DNA from: Porticoccaceae bacterium
GTDB taxonomy: Bacteria; Pseudomonadota; Gammaproteobacteria; Pseudomonadales; Porticoccaceae
Length of the DNA stretch: 36,004 nucleotides
NCBI GenBank assembly: GCA_024959305.1
Contig: JANXGQ010000088.1
Coordinates: 1 to 36,004, forward strand
Reading direction: 5' to 3'
Part shown: positions 7,940 through 16,829 of the stretch, piece after piece
Position numbering within the stretch: position 1 is the stretch's first letter
How the letters are laid out: each line of letters begins with the position of its first letter
Program-made: the position numbers and the translations under genes
Notes under the pieces: model-generated
The model's database searches: none
What the model saw: only the letters and a program-made list of their open reading frames with translations
What the model was told of the DNA's origin: nothing

Positions 7940-8154
7940 AGATCTTTGCACGGATAGAGATTTTATTTTCAGGCAAGGGGGGCTGTTGCGTAATTTATTA
8001 TGCAACAGCCCCACAAGACACAATCCCACGGCATACCCAAAACATTTGCTTCGCTCATGGGGCAACCTCAAAGGGAGTTTATAGATTATAAATGGCCGAA
8101 TGAGTAGGATTTTAACGCCGTATGGCGGCATAATCCCTAGCTGTGCAAAGGTCT
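7940..8154. mobile_element. MITE-like element or deleted IS remnant, 215 bp, with 23-bp terminal inverted repeats
   Basis: The left end, 7940-7962, and the reverse complement of the right end, 8132-8154, match at 19 of 23 positions. The shared core is AGAYCTTTGCAC. The pentamer TACAG occurs at both edges (7933-7937 and 8154-8158), which may be a target duplication, although it overlaps the right repeat by one base. The interior contains a 15-bp hairpin and no credible transposase. A minus-strand open frame of 71 codons resembles nothing I can name. Terminal repeats with a CTTTGCAC core remind me of IS5-superfamily ends, but I cannot name the element. The right repeat overlaps the aceF stop codon, and the left end abuts the decayed hydrolase. 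Confidence 0.7.
7979..8012. repeat. 15-bp inverted repeat (hairpin) inside the mobile element
   Basis: The left arm 7979-7993 (GGGGCTGTTGCGTAA) and right arm 7998-8012 (TTATGCAACAGCCCC) pair at 14 of 15 positions across a 4-nt TTTA loop. The one exception is a G-T position that would wobble-pair in plus-strand RNA. It lies about 140 nt downstream of aceF on the minus strand and could stabilise or end that transcript. No T-run follows on the minus strand, so a classical intrinsic terminator is not supported. Confidence 0.6.
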
Positions 8155-9766
8155 ACAGAGTCATATAGCGAATATCGCTAAGGATTTTTACCAAGTAGGT
8201 CATAAAGCGCCCTGCATCACCACCATTGATCACTCTGTGATCATAGGACAGCGCCAGCGGCAACATCAGCTTAGGCTGGAATTCAGCGCCATCCCAGATT
8301 GGTTTTATCTGCGACTTTGATACACCCAAAATACCCACTTCAGGACTGTTAACTATGGGGGTAAAGCCATTGCCGCCAATTGCACCCAGACTGGATAGGG
8401 TAAAACAGCCGCCCTGCATATCGCTGGGTTTCAGCTTGCCTTCTCTAGCACTGGTGGCCAAGGTTATAATATCCGCTGAGATATCCCAAATGCCTTTCTT
8501 ATCGGCATCCTTGATAACCGGCACCATCAATCCGCGCGGCGTATCTACTGCCATGCCGACATTGATATACTGCTTTTGAATATAGTTTTCACCATCGCCA
8601 GCCAGAGAGCGGTTAAATTCAGGATTTGCCGCCAGAGAGGCCGCTATAGCCTTGATGATAAACGCCACGGGCGTTACTTTGATACCGCGTTTTTCGCCCT
8701 CAGCTTTAAGGAATTTGCGGAATGCTTCCACATCGGTGATATCGGCATCGTCAAATTGGGTGACATGGGGCACATTGAGCCAATTTCGCTGCATATTCTG
8801 TGCAGTGATCTTTTGAATTTTGCTGAGTTTTACTGTTTCAATAGGGCCAAATTGACTGAAATCAACCGCAGGAACTTGCGGTATACCTGCACCCCCACTA
8901 GCATTGGATCCAGACTGTAAGGCAGATTTAACATAATTATTAACATCGTCCTTTTGAATGCGTCCTTTGGGGCCTGTACCTGAGACCTTCGTTAAATCCA
9001 CGCCCAACTCTCTTGCGAATAGGCGCACAGCCGGTCCTGCATAGGCGTCATTGGAAGTAGCTGCAACTGGTGCCGACGTCGATTGCGGCGCTACTGGTTT
9101 AGGCGGTTCTACTTGCGGTGCCTGTGCCGGCGTTTCAGCTACTTGCGGTTGCGGGGCAGCGGCATCCACAGCTTCGGCACTGTTGGTTGTCACTTCTAAA
9201 AGCGCAACCTTATCGCCAGTACCCAACTTATCCCCTTCCTTGGCGATTATTTCTTTGATGGTGCCAGTCTGAGTTGAGGGCACATCCATGGTGGCCTTGT
9301 CGGATTCTAAAACCAACAATGTGTCACCCTCTTCTATCTGATCACCCACGGCGACCGCTATTTCTATTACCTCAACCTTATCGTCGCTACCCATATCCGG
9401 TACCAGCGCAAATTGCTCTGTTGATAAGGTTGCAGCCTGTTTCTGTTGCGGTGGTTGAGCTTTAATTTCCGGCTCGGCCTGAGGCTCTTCTGCCGCAACT
9501 GGGACTTCCTCGGCTACTGTAGCATCTGCGGATAGCTCAATTTCTGCAATAGGATCGCCAATTTTGACGGAGTCGCCATCGGCCACTAAGTATTTTGTTA
9601 CGACCCCCTGAACCGGGCTCGGCACATCCATAGTCGCTTTATCCGATTCTAGGACTACCAGTGATTCCTCTTGCTCCACACTGCCGCCCACCGCGACACA
9701 GAGCTCGATTACATCAACTGTCTCTGCACCGCCTAAATCAGGAACTGTTACTATTTCTATCGCCAC
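8153..9766 (-). CDS. aceF: Pyruvate dehydrogenase E2, dihydrolipoyllysine-residue acetyltransferase
   Basis: E2 is the core of the pyruvate dehydrogenase complex and passes the acetyl group from lipoyl-lysine to CoA. The 537-residue protein has two lipoyl domains, each with the ESDKATMDVPS motif (lipoylated Lys43 and Lys157), and Ala/Pro/Glu-rich linkers. A peripheral-subunit-binding domain follows at about 243-280 (AVRLFARELGVDLTKVSGTG), then the catalytic domain ending in SYDHRVINGGDAGRF. His510 and Asn514 are the catalytic pair. Asn replaces the Asp of E. coli, as in the Azotobacter enzyme, so this is not a defect. The gene follows aceE by 38 bp. Its TAG stop (8153-8155) overlaps the terminal repeat of the mobile element, but the protein end looks intact. 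Confidence 0.97.
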   Translation of the reverse strand: MAIEIVTVPDLGGAETVDVIELCVAVGGSVEQEESLVVLESDKATMDVPSPVQGVVTKYLVADGDSVKIGDPIAEIELSADATVAEEVPVAAEEPQAEPEIKAQPPQQKQAATLSTEQFALVPDMGSDDKVEVIEIAVAVGDQIEEGDTLLVLESDKATMDVPSTQTGTIKEIIAKEGDKLGTGDKVALLEVTTNSAEAVDAAAPQPQVAETPAQAPQVEPPKPVAPQSTSAPVAATSNDAYAGPAVRLFARELGVDLTKVSGTGPKGRIQKDDVNNYVKSALQSGSNASGGAGIPQVPAVDFSQFGPIETVKLSKIQKITAQNMQRNWLNVPHVTQFDDADITDVEAFRKFLKAEGEKRGIKVTPVAFIIKAIAASLAANPEFNRSLAGDGENYIQKQYINVGMAVDTPRGLMVPVIKDADKKGIWDISADIITLATSAREGKLKPSDMQGGCFTLSSLGAIGGNGFTPIVNSPEVGILGVSKSQIKPIWDGAEFQPKLMLPLALSYDHRVINGGDAGRFMTYLVKILSDIRYMTL

Positions 9767-9804
9767 TTATATTGTCCTTTTAATGGATATACTCAATTTT
9801 TTTG

Positions 9805-12453
9805 TTACAAATACAGCGGGTTGGGTTTCTCTGGATCTATACCAAATGTCTTAATTGCCTTCTCAACCACAGCTGTCTTTATTTTACCCTGATCTGCGAG
9901 CGCTTTTAAGGCTGAAATCACCACAAAATGACGATCTACCTCAAAGAAGTGACGTAGTGCCGCACGGCTATCACTGCGCCCAAAGCCATCAGTTCCCAAT
10001 ACATAAAATGGCTGCTCAATATAGGCGCGCATCTGTTCGGCGTAGGCTTTCATATAATCGGTTGCCGCTACAATTGGATTGGAACCATCACCCAGCTGTT
10101 CAGTTATATAGGCTGCTTTGGCCTTTTTAGTTGGATGTAATAGATTCCAACGATCAACGGCCTGCCCCTCCCTAACCAGTTCATTAACACTGGTCAGGCT
10201 CCATATATCGGACTCAACATTAAACTGCTCTCTAAGAATTTGTGCGGCGGCAATCACTTCATTAAGAATTGTACCCGCACCCATCAGTGTAACATTAAGA
10301 TCCGCCTCAGCCCCTGCTGAGAACTTATAGATTCCCTTGATAATACCTTCTTCCACACCTTCGGGCATTGCCGGCTGAACATAGTTCTCATTCATGGTGG
10401 TCAGATAGTAGAAGCAATTTTCCTGATCCTCAAACATACGCTTGATGCCGTCCTGCACTATAACTGTCAGCTCATAGCTGAATGTGGCATCATAACTTTT
10501 ACAGTTGGGAATGGTATTGGCGAGAATAAGGCTGTGACCATCCTGATGCTGAAGACCTTCACCATTTAGTGTGGTCCGTCCCGCGGTGGCACCAATCAAG
10601 AAGCCCCGAGCCTGACTATCCCCAGCAGCCCAAGCCAGATCGCCAATACGCTGAAATCCAAACATTGAATAGAAAATATAAAATGGAATCATCGGGCAGT
10701 CGCTGGTGCTGTAGGCGGTGGCTAGTGCAAGCCATGCCGACATGGCGCCGGCCTCGTTAATGCCCTCTTCGAGAATCACACCCTTCTTATCTTCTTTGTA
10801 ATACATGATCTGCTGATGATCATGGGGAATATATTTTTGTCCTGCAGAGGTGTAGATACCCAACTGGCGGAACATACCTTCCATTCCGAAAGTACGCGCT
10901 TCATCGGGAACAATTGGCACCACACGGCTGCCAATATTTTTATCCTTAACCAGTGTGGAAAGCACACGAACAAATGCCATTGTGGTGGAAATCTCGCGCT
11001 CACCAGAACTTTCCAACTGCTTGGAAAACGCAGTTAATGGAGGCGCCGACATGGGCGTAAACTCAGATTGACGCGCAGGTAATGGTCCTCCCAGAGCTTC
11101 GCGTCGACTCTTCATATAGGATAGCTCAGGACTGTCCTCTGCCGGACGATAGTAGGGAACTGTTTCCAGCTGATCATCGGTGATGGGAATACCAAAGCGA
11201 TCACGGAATTTTCGCAGGCTATCTATATCCAGTTTTTTAACTGAGTGAGTATCGTTGGCAGCCTCTCCCGCAGCGCCAAGACCGTAGCCTTTGACGGTAT
11301 GGGCCAGTATCACCGTTGGCTTACCTTGGCTTTCCATGGCCTCGTTATAGGCAGCATAGACCTTATAGGGATCATGGCCGCCTCGATTAAGTGCCATAAT
11401 CTGATCATCGGTCATATCTTTAACCAATTCTAGAAGCTCGGGGTATTTGCCAAAGAAATGCTCTCTGGTATAGGCGCCACCATTGTATTTGTAGTTCTGC
11501 AACTCACCGTCACAGACCTCGTTCATGCGCTTGATTAGAAGGCCGGATTTATCCTTCTCGAGCAGTGGATCCCAGTGGCGTCCCCAGATTACCTTAATCA
11601 CATTCCAACCAGCACCGCGGAAAACCCCTTCGAGCTCCTGGATAATCTTGCCATTGCCACGCACAGGCCCATCCAGACGCTGCAGGTTACAGTTGATAAC
11701 GAAAACAAGATTCTCCAGTTCTTCCCGTCCAGCCAGAGAGATAGCGCCGAGACTTTCTGGCTCGTCACATTCACCGTCACCGAGAAAAGCCCAAACCTTG
11801 CGGTCGCCGCGAGCAACCAGGCCGCGCGCTGACAGATAGCGCATCACGTGCGCCTGATAAATAGCCTGAATCGGCCCCAGGCCCATGGAAACTGTAGGGA
11901 ACTGCCAGTAGTCAGGCATTAACCAAGGGTGCGGGTAGGATGATAGGCCGTCGCCATCGACTTCGCGGCGAAAACTATCCAGCTGCTTCTGAGAGAGTCT
12001 GCCCTCTAGGAAAGATCTGGCATACATCCCCGGTGCACTATGGCCTTGAAAGAACACTAAATCTCCGGGATTATCACCCTCAGAGCCACGGAAAAAATAG
12101 TTAAACCCAATATCATAGAGGGTAGCGGCAGAGGAAAAGCTGGCAATATGCCCGCCGATGCCCTCACTTTGCTTATTGGCGCGCATCACCATTGCCAGTG
12201 CGTTCCAGCGCACTAAAGAGCGAATTCGGCGCTCCATAAACAGATCCCCCGGCATGGCTTTTTCTCGGCTTACCGGTATGGTATTGCGGAACGGGGTAGT
12301 TACAGATTGAGGTAACCCAACAGCCTTGTCTGTAGCATGGGCTTGCAACTGACTTAGAATATAAGAGGCTCTATCGCTACCCTGCGTGCGACATATAGAG
12401 TCAAATGCATCTAACCATTCTTGAGTTTCTGTTGGATCTAAATCCTGAGACAT
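9805..12453 (-). CDS. aceE: Pyruvate dehydrogenase E1, homodimeric type
   Basis: E1 is the thiamine-diphosphate enzyme that decarboxylates pyruvate and acetylates the lipoyl groups of E2. At 882 residues it has the usual size of the single-chain gammaproteobacterial type. The ThDP/Mg motif is visible as GDGECDEPES followed about 30 residues later by NCNLQRLDGP. Family segments such as FFRGSEGDNPGDLVFFQGH and HTVKGYGLG are also intact. The start is ATG at 12451-12453 with only a weak GGTG ribosome site. It is the first gene of aceE-aceF. The E3 gene (lpd) is not in the window. A good sigma-70 promoter sits about 30-60 bp upstream of the start. Confidence 0.98.
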   Translation of the reverse strand: MSQDLDPTETQEWLDAFDSICRTQGSDRASYILSQLQAHATDKAVGLPQSVTTPFRNTIPVSREKAMPGDLFMERRIRSLVRWNALAMVMRANKQSEGIGGHIASFSSAATLYDIGFNYFFRGSEGDNPGDLVFFQGHSAPGMYARSFLEGRLSQKQLDSFRREVDGDGLSSYPHPWLMPDYWQFPTVSMGLGPIQAIYQAHVMRYLSARGLVARGDRKVWAFLGDGECDEPESLGAISLAGREELENLVFVINCNLQRLDGPVRGNGKIIQELEGVFRGAGWNVIKVIWGRHWDPLLEKDKSGLLIKRMNEVCDGELQNYKYNGGAYTREHFFGKYPELLELVKDMTDDQIMALNRGGHDPYKVYAAYNEAMESQGKPTVILAHTVKGYGLGAAGEAANDTHSVKKLDIDSLRKFRDRFGIPITDDQLETVPYYRPAEDSPELSYMKSRREALGGPLPARQSEFTPMSAPPLTAFSKQLESSGEREISTTMAFVRVLSTLVKDKNIGSRVVPIVPDEARTFGMEGMFRQLGIYTSAGQKYIPHDHQQIMYYKEDKKGVILEEGINEAGAMSAWLALATAYSTSDCPMIPFYIFYSMFGFQRIGDLAWAAGDSQARGFLIGATAGRTTLNGEGLQHQDGHSLILANTIPNCKSYDATFSYELTVIVQDGIKRMFEDQENCFYYLTTMNENYVQPAMPEGVEEGIIKGIYKFSAGAEADLNVTLMGAGTILNEVIAAAQILREQFNVESDIWSLTSVNELVREGQAVDRWNLLHPTKKAKAAYITEQLGDGSNPIVAATDYMKAYAEQMRAYIEQPFYVLGTDGFGRSDSRAALRHFFEVDRHFVVISALKALADQGKIKTAVVEKAIKTFGIDPEKPNPLYL

Positions 12454-12482
12454 GCGGCACCAATCACTGTTATTTATTCAAT

Positions 12483-12512
12483 ATTAAAAGGGGTCGCTCT
12501 AGCCAGTGTCAA
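12483..12512 (-). promoter_or_regulatory. Sigma-70 promoter of aceE-aceF
   Basis: On the minus strand a perfect -35 TTGACA (12507-12512) is followed after 18 bp by TTTAAT (12483-12488), five of six matches to the -10 consensus. Transcription should start near 12476, giving a short leader of about 22 nt before the aceE ATG. No binding site of a known regulator such as PdhR is recognisable around it. Confidence 0.6.
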
Positions 12513-12613
12513 GCCGGCCTAAAAAGAGTCTATATTCGCCCCACAACGGATGCGGCCATAATAATGTAGCGCGGCTACAAAATCAATGAGAAACGAAAGA
12601 TTTTAAGTGCAAC

Positions 12614-12642
12614 ACGTATTTAAAATAAATATTAAGATACGT
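12614..12642. repeat. Imperfect AT-rich inverted repeat upstream of aceE
   Basis: ACGTATTTAA at 12614-12623 and TTAAGATACGT at 12632-12642 form a dyad with one bulged base and an 8-nt AT-only centre. It lies between the stop of the M16 peptidase gene and the aceE promoter, about 100 bp upstream of the -35 box. It could be an operator or a weak transcript end; no T-run supports a terminator. The rest of 12454-12719 shows no gene. Confidence 0.35.
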
Positions 12643-12719
12643 CGTTAATCAATTGTTTTTATTATATTTTATAGTAACTATTTACAGGTTAGTTTAACTA
12701 CAAAACTGCTTTTCGAGAC

Positions 12720-15602
12720 TTAAAAGTAAAAACTATAATACTTACCAATCCACTGGAAATCCATACTCTCCTCTGCCGCGCGCTCGCCATCAGCGGTCTG
12801 TATCCATAGGCGTCTTGGATTTTCAAGCAGCAATCTATCATAGGCGGACTGTATCTCTTTGACACTGACTTTCCGAATAGCTTCGGCGAACAGAGCTCTA
12901 TACTGGAAATCCATATAACCCAACTTTAGGGATTCAGCAAAACGACCATTCATCTCACCCAGGCTTTTGGGCGCCTCCTCTATATTGGTTAATACAGAAT
13001 CCTGATGCCGTGTAAATTCCGCAGCAGATAATTGCCCGATATAAGTGGCGAACTCTTCAATAAAGCCTTGGAATTGCAAGCGTAAACCAGACTCCCCCGC
13101 CACGGGCGACTGCACTATCATACCTATTCCAGGGACGCGATTAATCGGTAGCGCAAAAGCAGAAACTACATAACCTAGCTGTTTCTCGGTGCGCAAGCTA
13201 TGAAAAAAAGGCGCTGACATCATCTGTGCTATCAAGCTAAGTTTTGCCTGCTCTTGTATGCTGTCATCATCGCCCTGTATATACTGAAAAACCACTGAAT
13301 CTTCATGATCAATTTCTACAAATTGATTCACTTCCACCTCTGAAAGCCGAGCCACTGTAAGCGGATTGTCAATCTCTTTAGGAGAGACTTCAGATAGTTG
13401 CTCAATCATTGCATTAGCCGAAGTAAGATTGTGATTGCCGCTGATAATCATATCAATATCGAATCCCCTCAGTAGTTGCTGTGAATACAGCTGCAGCTCC
13501 GACAGGGAGAGATTCTCGAGGATCGGCACCTGTTGCAGAGGAGTCCAGTGACCTTGAACAGAGGAATAGAGTTGCGCAATCACCTGCCTAAAGGGGTAGT
13601 CTTGCTTTGAATTTAATTTTTTTCTTAGCAGCTGTTGTTTAACCCGATCAAATCGCGAGGAGGACCAATCGGGACTGCGAAATACCTTGAGAATGGATTT
13701 AAGTAGCAGTTGTTGATTTTCAGAATAGCCCCCCAAAACAATGGAGACCCCATACTTATTGGCATTTAAAGAGTAGTTAAGCCCTGCTAAAGATGCTGTG
13801 TAAAGCTCTGAATTGAGCTCATCTTTTATCAAATCTATATAGAGCTCCGCTGCCGTTAGCTCCTCAATTGAATTCATCCGATCAGTGTTGAGATCAATGA
13901 TAATATTGGCTCTGGGCACTCCAAATTGGATGTTTTCTAGATGCCAGACTCTTAATCCCTGCTGCTGAACCAAAATCTGAGGCACCGGCTGCCGAACCCC
14001 CTTAGGCTTAATCAGGGCCAATTCTGTGGGAACAAATTGATTTTTCAGCGGTAAGAAGTACAACCCTGAGGCCGTGGGTGGAGAACGCCACTCTTGGCTT
14101 AGCAATGGATCAATCGAGGCCACAGAATATGGCGCCTGATAGTATTTGGAGAGCCTGTCCACCTCAATTTCAGGAGCAGTGACCATCAGTATTAGATTAT
14201 CTGGATTGAGTCGATTTGCTAAATCCTTAATAACTTTAGAGTCAAAATCGCTGCTTATATAGGGGCCGCGCAGAAGCTCCGCGCCATTATATTGATGCAT
14301 CCTAGAGGCGAGACTGGATACATATCGGCTTGGATCCTGCTTTTCCGCATATCTAAAGTCAATCTCACCCATGCTTGCCATTTCCTGTTGGCGCCAGTCC
14401 TGAATGCCACTGTCCCTAATAAGCGCTATCCATGCGAATACCTGAGTCACTATTTTATTGCGCTGATCAAGACCCTCTGGGGTCAGACCTATATCTATAG
14501 AAAACAGGCTGCCATTGCGATCCTCAAGACTAATACCAGCTGCAAGACTCTCGGCCCATCCCCTATCCTTTAAAACTTGCAACAAACTGCCCTCTCCCTC
14601 ATGACCCATTAGAGAGGCTAGGTATTGAGCGGGCTTGGTTTTCCAATGCGGGCTTATCCTCGGCAACTCAAATAGCAGACTTAGTTCTCGACTTTCCTTG
14701 AGAGGTCTAAAGTTAATTTGTAGTGGCAGTCGCGCGGGCTCTATAAAATTCACGCCATAGGGCTGAATCTGCATCGCCCGGTCTTTAATATCAGCAAATC
14801 GCGAACTGACCATCTCCTGCAATTCATCAAGACTTTGTTTGCCGAGCACCACTAGCTTCATTAGGTTTGCGGAGTAGTATTGATGGTACATAGCAATTAG
14901 ATCGTCGCGCACCGCTCGATCCCCGCTATCTGCCAGCGATTGCAGATTCCCGACGGTAAATTTTGACAGCGGGTGCTGAGCATTGAGTTGCTCGCGCAAA
15001 ACATCCCACTGTCTGCGACCATCATCTTTGATTTTTAACCTGTATTCCGACTCTACGGCGTTGCGCTCTCGATTGACGTAGGCGCTATCAAAATTGGGGC
15101 TGATAAAGAAATGTGCAAACCGATCCAACGCCTGTTCTAGGTGGTTGCCATCAATATCAAAAAAGTAATTGGTGTTTTCAAAACTAGTATAGGCATTGTG
15201 AGTTCCTCCATGTTCGCTGATAAAGGTTTGATATTCGTCTGGACGCGGATATTTTTGGGTTCCCAAAAACATCATATGCTCGAGAAAATGCGCCAATCCC
15301 TCCCTATCGGCAGGATTCTGATAGCTTCCCATATAAATATCTAAAGAGGCTGCAGCCTTATCCGCAACAGGATCTGAAATTAGCAAAACATCAAGGTTGT
15401 TTTTGAGCTTGATATGCCGGTATTGGCGCTGATCATTGGCGCTCTTGATAACCTGTTCAGACTCTGCACTCTGCAACTGCGCAGAGGGCGCCACTAAACT
15501 GCAGGACTGCAACAGCGCAGCGCTAAGCAACAGCATTGTTGCAATTAAACGCATGCTGCCAATCCGCTCAACTGAGCCATTAATCCTATTTTGGTTTTTC
15601 AC
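12720..15602 (-). CDS. M16-family zinc metallopeptidase (pitrilysin/insulinase type), predicted lipoprotein
   Basis: A 960-residue M16A peptidase resembling E. coli protease III. The inverted zinc motif HFLEH is at 105-109, with the third ligand Glu186 in ERNAVESE. EHGGTHNAYTSFENTNYFF is the expected conserved stretch between them. The C-terminal half has the usual inactive domain, including EKQLGYVVSA. The N-terminus carries a lipoprotein signal ending in LLQSC, so the mature enzyme is probably anchored by Cys34, whereas E. coli PtrA is, as I recall, soluble in the periplasm. The GTG at 15600-15602 has AAGGAT about 9 nt upstream. An ATG at 15552-15554 is an alternative giving a tidier signal peptide. 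The gene follows the AI-2E-family gene by 41 bp. Confidence 0.88.
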   Translation of the reverse strand: MKNQNRINGSVERIGSMRLIATMLLLSAALLQSCSLVAPSAQLQSAESEQVIKSANDQRQYRHIKLKNNLDVLLISDPVADKAAASLDIYMGSYQNPADREGLAHFLEHMMFLGTQKYPRPDEYQTFISEHGGTHNAYTSFENTNYFFDIDGNHLEQALDRFAHFFISPNFDSAYVNRERNAVESEYRLKIKDDGRRQWDVLREQLNAQHPLSKFTVGNLQSLADSGDRAVRDDLIAMYHQYYSANLMKLVVLGKQSLDELQEMVSSRFADIKDRAMQIQPYGVNFIEPARLPLQINFRPLKESRELSLLFELPRISPHWKTKPAQYLASLMGHEGEGSLLQVLKDRGWAESLAAGISLEDRNGSLFSIDIGLTPEGLDQRNKIVTQVFAWIALIRDSGIQDWRQQEMASMGEIDFRYAEKQDPSRYVSSLASRMHQYNGAELLRGPYISSDFDSKVIKDLANRLNPDNLILMVTAPEIEVDRLSKYYQAPYSVASIDPLLSQEWRSPPTASGLYFLPLKNQFVPTELALIKPKGVRQPVPQILVQQQGLRVWHLENIQFGVPRANIIIDLNTDRMNSIEELTAAELYIDLIKDELNSELYTASLAGLNYSLNANKYGVSIVLGGYSENQQLLLKSILKVFRSPDWSSSRFDRVKQQLLRKKLNSKQDYPFRQVIAQLYSSVQGHWTPLQQVPILENLSLSELQLYSQQLLRGFDIDMIISGNHNLTSANAMIEQLSEVSPKEIDNPLTVARLSEVEVNQFVEIDHEDSVVFQYIQGDDDSIQEQAKLSLIAQMMSAPFFHSLRTEKQLGYVVSAFALPINRVPGIGMIVQSPVAGESGLRLQFQGFIEEFATYIGQLSAAEFTRHQDSVLTNIEEAPKSLGEMNGRFAESLKLGYMDFQYRALFAEAIRKVSVKEIQSAYDRLLLENPRRLWIQTADGERAAEESMDFQWIGKYYSFYF

Positions 15603-15643
15603 AGTTATATATCCTTATTCAGTGACAGCTCCAACTTATCTAG

Positions 15644-16723
15644 CTAAGCAGGTTGATCGGTATTCTCCGGTTCAGTCTGCTTCCTAGGCCAGGCGTTATA
15701 GATAGCCTTGACCAAAGTGGCCAGCGGAATAGCAAAGAAAAGACCCCAAAAGCCCCAAATGCCGCCAAACAACAGAACAGCAATCACAATGGCAACCGGA
15801 TGAAGATTGACAACTTCAGAAAAAAGCAAGGGCACAAGCACATTGCCATCGATCACCTGAATCACCATATACACAGCGAGCAACCAAGCGAACTCATTTG
15901 AGGAGCCCCATTGTAAATAACCCACTAGCAATACAGGAATAGTCACAACGGTGGCACCTATATAGGGAATTAATACGGAGAGCCCGATCAAAGAGGCCAA
16001 TAGCGCGGCATATTTAAGCTCCAAAAACAGAAAAGCCACAAAAGAGACACTGCCTACAATAACTATTTCAATGGCTTTGCCGCGCACATAGTTGGCAAAC
16101 TGAATATCCATTTCATCCCAAATAACCGTCATCACTCTACGCTTCTTGGGCAACATATTAGAGAGAAACGACAGCAAAATATCCTTATCTTTGAGCATAA
16201 AAAATACCAATAGGGGCACCAGCAAAAGGTATATCATGATGGCTAATAGGCTCGGAAAGCTACTGATAGAAAAAGACAGCAATTGCTCGGCGAGATTAGC
16301 GACTTCCTCAGAGCCCCTGACAAAGATCAGCTGGAACTGTTCTGGCCCTATGTAATCAGAAAATTTTTCTGGCAGGGAAGTCAGTAAGGGTTTTATTTTA
16401 GCTAGCATATTGGGCACTTCGCTGAGCAGCAGAGAGGTCTGTCGGCCCACTATAGGGATTAGCCCAATCAAAACCGATATAAAGCCCAGCAAAAATAGCA
16501 GGTAGGTGGTCAATACGGCTACCGGTCGATTGAATCCTAATTTCTGTAGATTATTCACCAGACCCTGTAGCAAAAAGGTCAATATCAGCGCCGCAATTAC
16601 CGGCCCCAGAACGTGGCCCAATGTGGCCAATAGAACAACAGAGACGATCAGCATCACGCTGAGGAGAACCGCCTCCTCATTACCAAAATATTCCTCTAGC
16701 CATTTTTGTAGTACCTGCTTCAT
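15644..16723 (-). CDS. AI-2E transporter family (PerM/DUF20) integral membrane protein
   Basis: A 359-residue inner-membrane protein. Hydrophobic segments lie near the N-terminus (VMLIVSVVLLATLGHVLG and VIAALILTFLLQGLV), in the middle (SLLAIMIYLLLVPLLVFFML) and in the C-terminal half (ALLASLIGLSVLIPYIGATV and IVIAVLLFGGIWGFWGLFF). The LIPYIGA and GGIWGFWGLFFAIPLAT motifs are family hallmarks. Members have been tied to AI-2 export, ion export or unknown tasks, so no substrate is assigned. The start is ATG at 16721-16723 with a G-rich ribosome site. It is divergent from the bepA-like gene across 106 bp and upstream of the M16 peptidase gene, probably as one operon. Confidence 0.9.
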   Translation of the reverse strand: MKQVLQKWLEEYFGNEEAVLLSVMLIVSVVLLATLGHVLGPVIAALILTFLLQGLVNNLQKLGFNRPVAVLTTYLLFLLGFISVLIGLIPIVGRQTSLLLSEVPNMLAKIKPLLTSLPEKFSDYIGPEQFQLIFVRGSEEVANLAEQLLSFSISSFPSLLAIMIYLLLVPLLVFFMLKDKDILLSFLSNMLPKKRRVMTVIWDEMDIQFANYVRGKAIEIVIVGSVSFVAFLFLELKYAALLASLIGLSVLIPYIGATVVTIPVLLVGYLQWGSSNEFAWLLAVYMVIQVIDGNVLVPLLFSEVVNLHPVAIVIAVLLFGGIWGFWGLFFAIPLATLVKAIYNAWPRKQTEPENTDQPA

Positions 16724-16829
16724 GCAACCCCCGTCGCTTTATGAAACCAATTGATTTTTCAACTGTCGAATTTTTGCCTAACATTAGATACAGTGTATCC
16801 GCAATCTCTAGACAATTACCGACTCTATC

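Noticed and set aside
7916..8131. 71-codon minus-strand frame inside the mobile element as a protein gene
   Set aside because: It runs through the hairpin and the left terminal repeat and matches no transposase I recognise. It is best explained as non-coding element sequence.
9051..9272. Plus-strand frame rich in Gly, Cys and Ala opposite the aceF linker
   Set aside because: It is antisense to the Ala/Pro/Gln-rich linker between E2 domains, which produces long open frames on the opposite strand by composition.
11525..11839. Overlapping plus-strand frames opposite aceE
   Set aside because: These are antisense shadows of a strongly conserved coding region; the aceE protein is intact through this stretch.
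16146..16355. Plus-strand frame opposite the AI-2E-family gene
   Set aside because: The minus-strand protein is continuous and family-typical here, and the antisense frame shows no domain or ribosome site.
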